DNA from: G963677485 sp942492855
Lineage (GTDB): Bacteria > Armatimonadota > HRBIN16
Length of the DNA stretch: 64,000 nucleotides
Assembly: GCA_942492855.1 (NCBI GenBank)
Contig: OW818647.1
Location: 806,001 to 870,000, forward strand
Direction of reading: 5' to 3'
Part shown: positions 58,217 through 64,000 of the stretch, one piece after another
Layout: every line of letters begins with the position of its first letter
How positions within the stretch are numbered: the stretch's first letter is position 1
Translations under genes and position numbers: made by a program
The notes under the pieces: generated by a model
What the model was told of the DNA's origin: nothing
The model's database searches: none
The model's input: only the letters and a program-made list of their open reading frames with translations

Positions 58217-58455
58217 AATCCGTCACCCCGTGAACGGGGTTCCCTCACCTCGCGTCTGATAGGTCACAGCCCGCAAGTGGGTGCCGGGCCTTCCCAACGC
58301 CCGCCGGAACGCGGGCCGGTATTGATCAGCGATGGGTGACTGTGCCCGTACCGCGACGAAGTCACGGACGGGCCACGGAACCCGTCGCTATGTGCAGGTG
58401 TTGAGGATCTCAGGATGTCCATCCACTCTGCCGCGGGTTTAGTCACCCTATTACC
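58217..58455. repeat. Hairpin mosaic sharing blocks with 2100-2345
   Basis: Blocks GGGGTTCCCTCACC, GCGTCTGAT, TCACAGCCCGCAAG, AACGCCCGCCGGAACGC, GGGTGACT, GGAACCCGTCGC and CCGCGGGTTTAGTCACCC all recur near 2100-2345, but the last block sits at the other end here. The order has been shuffled. Confidence 0.75.
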
Positions 58456-58477
58456 CACAAATATGTATCGGAGCCTG

Positions 58478-58860
58478 TAGACGCCGATTCCGCGACATAA
58501 ATGTCTCGGCTATTGAACACCAAGACTGCTGAAGCAGTCTTCATTAACGTTATCTTTGTCGGCAAGGAGCTCCGCAGCCCGGTTTAGCGGGCTTGATGAT
58601 CAGTAGCCGAGACATTTATGTCGCGGCACATGGTCGATACGATCCCAATCTGGATTTGTGGGTAATAGGCTGCGCTAAAGCACATGGCTATTGACCGGCC
58701 AAGCCTGCTGAAGCAGGCTGCACCACTTCGCCTTGTGGCTGGATGCGGTACCCAGACTGCTTCAGCAGGCTTTTCAGGTCAACAGCCGAGACATTTATGT
58801 CGCGGAATCGGCGACTGCTGGCTCCGTAGATATTTGTGGGTAATAGACTGGGTTTAGTCA
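58478..58860. repeat. Long multi-hairpin element with three end motifs
   Basis: The 46121-46257 cassette is repeated at 58490-58626, then joined to modules of the other subtype (CATGGCTATTGACCGGCC, AAGCCTGCTGAAGCAGGCTG) and closed by a third CCGAGACATTTATGTCGCGG at 58786-58805. It is a composite of both subtypes. Confidence 0.8.
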
Positions 58861-59046
58861 CCCACACGACTATGTTCCGGGAGCTGACGCTCCGGGAACT
58901 GCGTCCAGTGTGGGTCCCTGCAACGCGCGGCTGATCAGTATCGGCCGGCGTCGCTTCGCTCCGGCCGGTGTATGGATGCCCATGTCACCCGTCGGCAAAT
59001 ACGAATGACCCCTGCCAATTGTCAATAGTCAGTTGTCAATTGATAA
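58861..59046. repeat. Third hairpin mosaic before the exopolysaccharide operon
   Basis: GGGTTTAGTCACCC, CCGGGAGCTGACGCTCCGGG and CGGCCGGCGTCGCTTCGCTC follow in order; the first recurs at 2166 and 58439. TCAATAGTCAGTTGTCAATTGATAACTA ends the stretch. No gene is visible from 58106 to 59046. Confidence 0.65.
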
Positions 59047-61131
59047 CTACGGCTCTGGGTTCTCACCCTCGTCATGAGTATGCGGCTGCATGGCGATACC
59101 ATGGTCAATGTAGTACCGCTCAATGTCCTCTGGCAGTGACAAGCCGAGTTCAATGGTGTAGTCGGAAAGAACCTCAAGAATCTCCTCATCACCAAATGCC
59201 AGGTCAGGGTGCGCCAAAACCAGCAGCAAGTGGTCTCCAATCAAACGGATTGGGATGATACCATGCCGCAGCAGGGTGTCCATCACGCTCTTTGGCAGGT
59301 TGGTGAGCTGGCCTGGCGTCAATGACGCGCTCTCGATATCGATGAACGGAACCTGGTAGAGCTCGGAGATAGACTGCAAGTGTTCCTGCGGCGTGATGAT
59401 GTTGTGCTCCAGAAGGTACTCAACCACTGCTTCGTCTGTATCGTTAGTGTTGATGGCAGCCGCTAGCAACTGCTCGTCTGTGACGTAGCCTCGCAGTTTC
59501 ATAATTTCACGTAAAGTCATGACAATTCGCTCAGGCGTAACCAGGGTTGGGAACCGGTTGGTGGTCTTCTCCCATGTCAACTGGATGCCAGTCTTACGCC
59601 CTTTGAAAAACTGCTGCATGGCAATGAACATTGCGTGCGAACTAATGACGTTCGCATACGGTGTACGAGTGACACTGAGCATCGCGGGTAATAAGCCGTA
59701 AAGCCTGTAATTCGTAAGCACTTTTTGGCTCATTCTAAACAGCATCAGAAACAGGTCGGCTATCAGCACGTAACTCAACCAGGTTCGGTATTCCATCAAT
59801 GACAGCATCTGCAGGGAGTCAGGCCAATAGTGAGTCCAGAAAGCGAATATGATGGTGTAGATAAACACCATATAGCCCAAAATGGTCACGAAGTTGGCAA
59901 ATAACGCCTTGCGGTCTCTATACAGGCAATATTTCATGGCCAGGGTGCCCGGCCAGCCCGTGTTGGTCCACTCCTGGAATACAATGCCAAGGATCCACCG
60001 GCTGCGCTGGCGCACTGCGTTACGGTATACAGTGGGGAAGAACGACCGCGTAGCGATCCATTCCGGCACGGTCACCTCAACCCAGGGGCCAAACAATCCA
60101 AAGTATTTGCGGCGATCCACGATACGCGGCACAAATTGCTGGACAAAGACCGGCCGCAGGTTATGCTTACGTATCTTGACCGAAATCGCATAGTCTTCGG
60201 TCAGACTATTGGTGCTGAACACTTCCCCGGCGTAGATGTCGTTTAGCTTCTGCAGTGCGTCGCGGCTGAACGCCGTGCCCACACCGGCCGAAGGCACGAT
60301 GCCGCTAATCAAACCGCGGCTCACAACGTCCTTTACGTGGTATTCGGCAAACTCGTCGTTATATACCCAGTGGGTGAAGTTAAACAGCGGCACTTCCAGC
60401 GGGAAGATAGGTATCTGAACCATCCCCGCCTCTGGCATCAGATAGTTGTAAAGTTTGAATGCCATCGGGTGAATAACATCTTCAGCGTCGTGCATCACGA
60501 TGACATCAAACAGGTTACCGGTGGATTCTTGATACTGCAGAATGGCCATGTACACCTGGTTCAGGTTGTCAGCCTTGTTGGTGGGGCCAGGGTTTGCACC
60601 CACCACGCAGTGAACCCTTGGAAATCGCGAGGCGGCTTCAGCCACAGCGTCGATGGTCGCCTGGTCGTTGGGGTAGGTGCCGACAAATACTTCGTAGTTA
60701 TCGTAGTCGATAATTTCCAGGTTGTGCGCAATAGCCGCGCCAATCACCTCAGACTCACGCCAGCAAGGCACCATCAGCGCAATGCGCTTTCGCTCCCTGG
60801 TGTTCAACTGCTCCAGCGAGATGGCAGCATAAGGAGCCTTGGTCATCCGCTTGTGCGAGATAATCTTTCGGGTGTAGTAGATAAGGTCCAGGAACAGGTC
60901 GTCTAGCCCTGACAGAAGGAATATGGTGGCCACAAATGCCAGCAGCCAGCCAAAAATCTGCCCAAGTATCATCCAACCCGTCACGCGGAAATAGCCCATC
61001 AAGTCGCTGACAGCCCATACTGCCAGCGTTATGCCAGCAAGCAAGAAGCTGATAGCCATGACCAGCGTGATCGCCTCAAGAGGCCCAATGGGTATCTCAA
61101 AGCGCAGTTTCCGCGCCGTTACACTCGACAT
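59047..61131 (-). CDS. NfrB-like glycosyltransferase with GspE-N/MshEN domain
   Basis: A 694-aa inner-membrane processive glycosyltransferase. Two N-terminal TM segments (about 22-50 and 53-75), a GT2 core with D215-A-E-D218, T311-E-D and Q375-x-x-R-W, then several TM segments (about 415-500). The C-terminal third (LRGYVTDEQLLAAAINTND through YYIDHG) is a GspE-N/MshEN-type domain, which in NfrB and MshE can bind cyclic di-GMP. This is the layout of NfrB of E. coli. The ATG is 1 bp after the stop of the upstream gene, with GTGAGG as ribosome-binding site. It should polymerise and export a polysaccharide. The sugar is unknown. Confidence 0.92.
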   Translation of the reverse strand: MSSVTARKLRFEIPIGPLEAITLVMAISFLLAGITLAVWAVSDLMGYFRVTGWMILGQIFGWLLAFVATIFLLSGLDDLFLDLIYYTRKIISHKRMTKAPYAAISLEQLNTRERKRIALMVPCWRESEVIGAAIAHNLEIIDYDNYEVFVGTYPNDQATIDAVAEAASRFPRVHCVVGANPGPTNKADNLNQVYMAILQYQESTGNLFDVIVMHDAEDVIHPMAFKLYNYLMPEAGMVQIPIFPLEVPLFNFTHWVYNDEFAEYHVKDVVSRGLISGIVPSAGVGTAFSRDALQKLNDIYAGEVFSTNSLTEDYAISVKIRKHNLRPVFVQQFVPRIVDRRKYFGLFGPWVEVTVPEWIATRSFFPTVYRNAVRQRSRWILGIVFQEWTNTGWPGTLAMKYCLYRDRKALFANFVTILGYMVFIYTIIFAFWTHYWPDSLQMLSLMEYRTWLSYVLIADLFLMLFRMSQKVLTNYRLYGLLPAMLSVTRTPYANVISSHAMFIAMQQFFKGRKTGIQLTWEKTTNRFPTLVTPERIVMTLREIMKLRGYVTDEQLLAAAINTNDTDEAVVEYLLEHNIITPQEHLQSISELYQVPFIDIESASLTPGQLTNLPKSVMDTLLRHGIIPIRLIGDHLLLVLAHPDLAFGDEEILEVLSDYTIELGLSLPEDIERYYIDHGIAMQPHTHDEGENPEP

Positions 61132-61132
61132 A

Positions 61133-62326
61133 CTATAACCTCACGTACCAGTCCATGCCTATTTGCAGGTCTTCGTATGACGCCCTGACATCGGCTGGTC
61201 GATCTCCGCCGCCAATGTAACTACCCCAGATGTATTCCGCATGAAGCGTCAGAGGCGTAAACCGATCTGGCCTCCATGCAAATCCTACACCACCCACCAG
61301 GTTGTTGTTGTAGTACTCGCCCTTGGAGTCAAAGGAGATGGAACCCAGTGCATACAAGTCAGCATAACTTGACGGTGAGTTGATCACGCGCAACCCTAGA
61401 CGGCCTCGCCCAAACCCAATGATATTGTTGTCATATCTGGAGTAGTACGAAACATCCATGTTGATATCACCCATGGGCTGAAACGCCTTGAGCTGTGTGA
61501 TTTTGAACCCTGGCTCAAATCCCTTGTAATAGTAGGCACCCACACGGAAGTCTTCCTGCCACTGCTTTTCGTAGGGGTCTGACAGGTATTTGTAGGCGGT
61601 ACCAGCTTCAGCATAGATTGTGATCGGAATCTCGTCAAACGGCTTATTCCGGATACCTATTGCCATGGTCAACGAATTGTCATTGAATATCTTAGGTATG
61701 GCCCCTATTCCGCTTTTGCTGTCTTTGCTGCTCTTCAGGCTCACATAGATATCTGTGTTCTTCGCGCCAGCCAGTTTGGTGCCCAGTTTCAAGTTCATCG
61801 GAAAGATGGTGTTGTCGAACCGGCTCATGTACAGCGGCGAAAAGCTGAATTCCACAAACTGCGGGTCTTTCAACTGTCGGGTTTGCTGTCCAGCCAGGTT
61901 CTGCATCGCTGTAGACGCCTGGTCGCGTGTTTTGTTGTCAGCTTTGCTGTTCATGGCAATACGGAAATATCGCATCGCCTCTTTTTGACGTCCCAGCCCG
62001 TCCAGCAAGAACCCAATCTGCATGACCGTCTGGATGTCGCCTGGATCCAGCTTGTAACTGGTTTCGAAATACGGCAGAGCCAGTGCAGGCTCCTTTTTAG
62101 CTAGTAACTGGTAGCCTGCACTCATCTGCACTGTTTTATTCTGCGGATATTTCCTGGCAAGTTGCAGCATTAAGTCCATTGCTGCAGCTTGATTGGTCTT
62201 TTGAAGGTCATAGAACCTGTTCATATCGGCTTCATACACTTTGTCTGCCGCCAGGCAGGAGAGACTGGCGGCGATAAAGACTATCGAAACCGAGAGACCA
62301 AGAAGCCTACTCATCAAATGCATCAT
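61133..62326 (-). CDS. TPR and outer-membrane barrel protein (NfrA/YaiO-like)
   Basis: A 397-aa exported protein. Signal about 1-26 (LLGLSVSIVFIAASLSCLAA). TPR repeats (about 30-150: AAMDLMLQLARKYPQNKTVQ, ALALPYFETSYKLDPGD) are followed by a barrel of about 250 residues of alternating aromatic strands, ending YEDLQIGMDWYVRL. This joins periplasmic scaffolding and export pore, as in NfrA or the BcsC end, and the barrel part is YaiO-like. ATG 62326 has AAGGAA 6 nt upstream. It starts 15 bp after the BcsB-like stop and precedes the synthase by 1 bp, so all three are one operon. Likely exports the polymer across the outer membrane. Confidence 0.87.
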   Translation of the reverse strand: MMHLMSRLLGLSVSIVFIAASLSCLAADKVYEADMNRFYDLQKTNQAAAMDLMLQLARKYPQNKTVQMSAGYQLLAKKEPALALPYFETSYKLDPGDIQTVMQIGFLLDGLGRQKEAMRYFRIAMNSKADNKTRDQASTAMQNLAGQQTRQLKDPQFVEFSFSPLYMSRFDNTIFPMNLKLGTKLAGAKNTDIYVSLKSSKDSKSGIGAIPKIFNDNSLTMAIGIRNKPFDEIPITIYAEAGTAYKYLSDPYEKQWQEDFRVGAYYYKGFEPGFKITQLKAFQPMGDINMDVSYYSRYDNNIIGFGRGRLGLRVINSPSSYADLYALGSISFDSKGEYYNNNLVGGVGFAWRPDRFTPLTLHAEYIWGSYIGGGDRPADVRASYEDLQIGMDWYVRL

Positions 62327-62341
62327 CCACACTTCCTTTCG

Positions 62342-64000
62342 TTATGGCGTGGAGCTGCCAGGAGCCGGCTGCTGTCCACCCTGCGCCACGATCTGTCGCA
62401 GATGACGATACCGACGGAAGGACATCACACCGATGAGAATCAGCAGTAAGGTCAAGCTAATCCACACCAGCGGGTAATTACGCAGCCACAGATGCACGGC
62501 ATCTGACACAGGTAACTTGCCTACATAGAACGCTTTGGCCAGACGCGCGGTTTTGACGGCCTCGGGACCAAACACGGCGGTATCACGCTTAATACCGGTT
62601 CGCAAGTTCGGATCGAGATAAGCTGCCACCATGCGGTCCAGCATATCCGGGCCAGTAGCCAACATGGCCACTAAACATCGGCTCTTGTCGTCAGGCCGTT
62701 CGCAGGAGACCATGACGGAAAGCTGCCCGTCCTGGCTGGCGAGAAGATCGCCCAGTTCCTGCCTGTTGAGTTGCCCGTCTGTGTCGTTGAACAGGTCGTT
62801 AAGGTCGTTGTCGCGTATTCGGAATCCGCCGCCCTGAGCACGCAGTTGCAGAGCTTCGCGCCATGCATCGGGCAGTGCGGCACCATTATCGTCACGGATG
62901 GCGATGATGTCTTTACCAAGAGGAGCCGTCTGGGCACCATTGATCAAGACATGCCGATAAGGAGCCATTCCGGTGATAGCCCCAAACCGCGCGCACACTG
63001 CCATGAATGCCGTGCGCTCCGCTGTGCTGGGGTTATCGGGCAGCGAAAACACTGTTTCCGAAAGGTCTGCCAGTTTGGTGTACGGGTAGCCGTTGTTAAC
63101 AAACAACCCAAGGTCGGGCATACGCACATAGTGCGGGATGTTCGTTAGATCGATGGTGCTATCAGGGTCGATCCGTCCTCTGAATGCAAAGAACGGGAAG
63201 TCGTTACACGGATTTTCGCGTGTATAGTCAAACGCAAACCGGAACTGCAGTTCGCCTGCTGCTGGTTTGTTGTAGGCTTCAGTGATATAGAATGTGCGCT
63301 GTTTTTCGTATTCTTTGTATCCAGGCTTAATGGTCTGAGCAGCACCCTCAGGGTCGTTCCACTGCGACAACAGCGGGTAACTCTGCAGTAACTGGTTGTC
63401 CACAAACACATCAAGCCGGTTGTTGGTCTGGTTACGACCAGGTGTATAGCGATAGCTCAGGAATATCGGCACACCCTTGGACTGCTGCAGGAACAGGTCC
63501 GGCGGCAGGCGGAAGGGCAGGCGTATCGGATCGGCTGTTAGCCCAACGGATTCCATCGCGTCACGTGCTATTAAGTCGCCGAACCGAACGGGTCGGTCAG
63601 AAGGAATCCAGCGTGGTGCATCGTATGGGTTGCGCTTGCTGGGCGGAGTAAACTCCTGCACAGCCACGCGGGAACCGCTCATCGGGAGTGACGAGAACGC
63701 CAACGCTCCCGCGGCCACCCGCAACTGCTCTTCACTGCTGCCGGTGACCAGTAATACTGCACCACCACCCATGGGGTTTGGTACCAGTTGGATACTGGGG
63801 TTTCCCACCGCAAACTGCGATAGAACGGGCGGCAGCTCAGACTCCAGCATCACGGCAATCACATTACCCGATGCGAGGGAATCTGCGACTTTCAGGTTTA
63901 GCTGCCGATAGTCGGACTGCACACCAAACCAGCCAGCCACAACTGAGCCAGCCCAGACGCTACCCTTCTGACGGCCGACCATCATATTCAGGTTCACAGA
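62342..64000 (-). CDS. BcsB-like exopolysaccharide subunit (5' end cut by window)
   Basis: At least 552 codons of a BcsB-type periplasmic protein that guides a nascent polysaccharide and binds the synthase through its C-terminal helix. The frame is open to the edge, so the N-terminus is missing; GTG 63997 is probably internal. FLSYRYTPGRNQTNNRLDVF and LRFAFDYTRENPCNDFPFFA are jelly-roll-like BcsB blocks. LVTGSSEEQLRVAAGALA is the flavodoxin-like part. The C-terminus WISLTLLLILIGVMSF is the membrane anchor followed by a basic tail. First visible gene of the operon; upstream genes lie outside the window. Confidence 0.88.
   Translation of the reverse strand, partial: SVNLNMMVGRQKGSVWAGSVVAGWFGVQSDYRQLNLKVADSLASGNVIAVMLESELPPVLSQFAVGNPSIQLVPNPMGGGAVLLVTGSSEEQLRVAAGALAFSSLPMSGSRVAVQEFTPPSKRNPYDAPRWIPSDRPVRFGDLIARDAMESVGLTADPIRLPFRLPPDLFLQQSKGVPIFLSYRYTPGRNQTNNRLDVFVDNQLLQSYPLLSQWNDPEGAAQTIKPGYKEYEKQRTFYITEAYNKPAAGELQFRFAFDYTRENPCNDFPFFAFRGRIDPDSTIDLTNIPHYVRMPDLGLFVNNGYPYTKLADLSETVFSLPDNPSTAERTAFMAVCARFGAITGMAPYRHVLINGAQTAPLGKDIIAIRDDNGAALPDAWREALQLRAQGGGFRIRDNDLNDLFNDTDGQLNRQELGDLLASQDGQLSVMVSCERPDDKSRCLVAMLATGPDMLDRMVAAYLDPNLRTGIKRDTAVFGPEAVKTARLAKAFYVGKLPVSDAVHLWLRNYPLVWISLTLLLILIGVMSFRRYRHLRQIVAQGGQQPAPGSSTP

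Noticed and set aside
58478..58860. CRISPR array
   Set aside because: Hairpins are not equal direct repeats with unique equal-length spacers, and no cas gene is near.

Overview
The window looks like part of the chromosome of a Gram-negative (diderm) glycan-degrading bacterium. Outer-membrane beta-barrels, a BcsB-type exopolysaccharide module, many signal-peptide glycosidases, RCC1-repeat proteins ending in dockerins, cytosolic serpins and repeat-packed intergenic DNA fit an Armatimonadota-like lineage best. Planctomycetota, Lentisphaerota or a related deep lineage remain possible; this placement is inference, as no rRNA or strong phylogenetic marker is present. A glycyl radical enzyme suggests at least partly anaerobic life. 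I see no tRNA, rRNA, transposase, integrase, phage gene or CRISPR array.

Layout. 0-2 kb: OmpR-type response regulator and histidine kinase. 2.4-10.2 kb: an unassigned protein, a signal-less sulfatase divergent from a GH38 alpha-mannosidase, and a tandem serpin pair. 10.7-13 kb: threonyl-tRNA synthetase without a TGS domain, and a small VEGD-repeat protein. 13.6-26.5 kb: two secreted (alpha/alpha)6-type proteins, a GH4 glycosidase, a FadL-family porin, Maf, a frameshifted trans-sulfuration enzyme, a GDPD-like protein and a DUF6259-like protein. 26.9-32.1 kb: two paralogous RCC1-repeat/dockerin proteins. 32.3-46 kb: GH13-like protein, RpoD-family sigma factor, GH127-like enzyme, a small periplasmic protein, GH3 enzyme, an unassigned TIM-barrel-like protein and an orphan glycyl radical enzyme. 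46.4-56.5 kb: a minus-strand glycan cluster (GH43-like, unassigned, GH39 plus malectin, GH20, and a 1240-aa GH42-like protein with Ig-like domains). 56.8-58.1 kb: a short leader peptide and rsgA. 59-64 kb: a three-gene exopolysaccharide operon joining BcsB-like, TPR/outer-membrane-barrel and NfrB-like proteins.

The genes together describe a saprophyte that breaks down complex glycans: hexosaminides, mannosides, arabinosides, beta-glucosides, alpha-glucans and probably sulfated sugars. Some enzymes are exported and others (GH38, GH4, GH127-like, GH43-like, sulfatase) lack signal peptides, so part of the breakdown probably happens in the cytoplasm.

Intergenic DNA is as notable as the genes. 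Nearly every gap over 300 bp is built from dispersed hairpin modules of several families. One about 250-bp element occurs twice in opposite orientation, and its substitutions show no codon-position bias, which points to a conserved non-coding element. The rsgA leader has mutually exclusive pairings that would expose or hide its ribosome-binding site.
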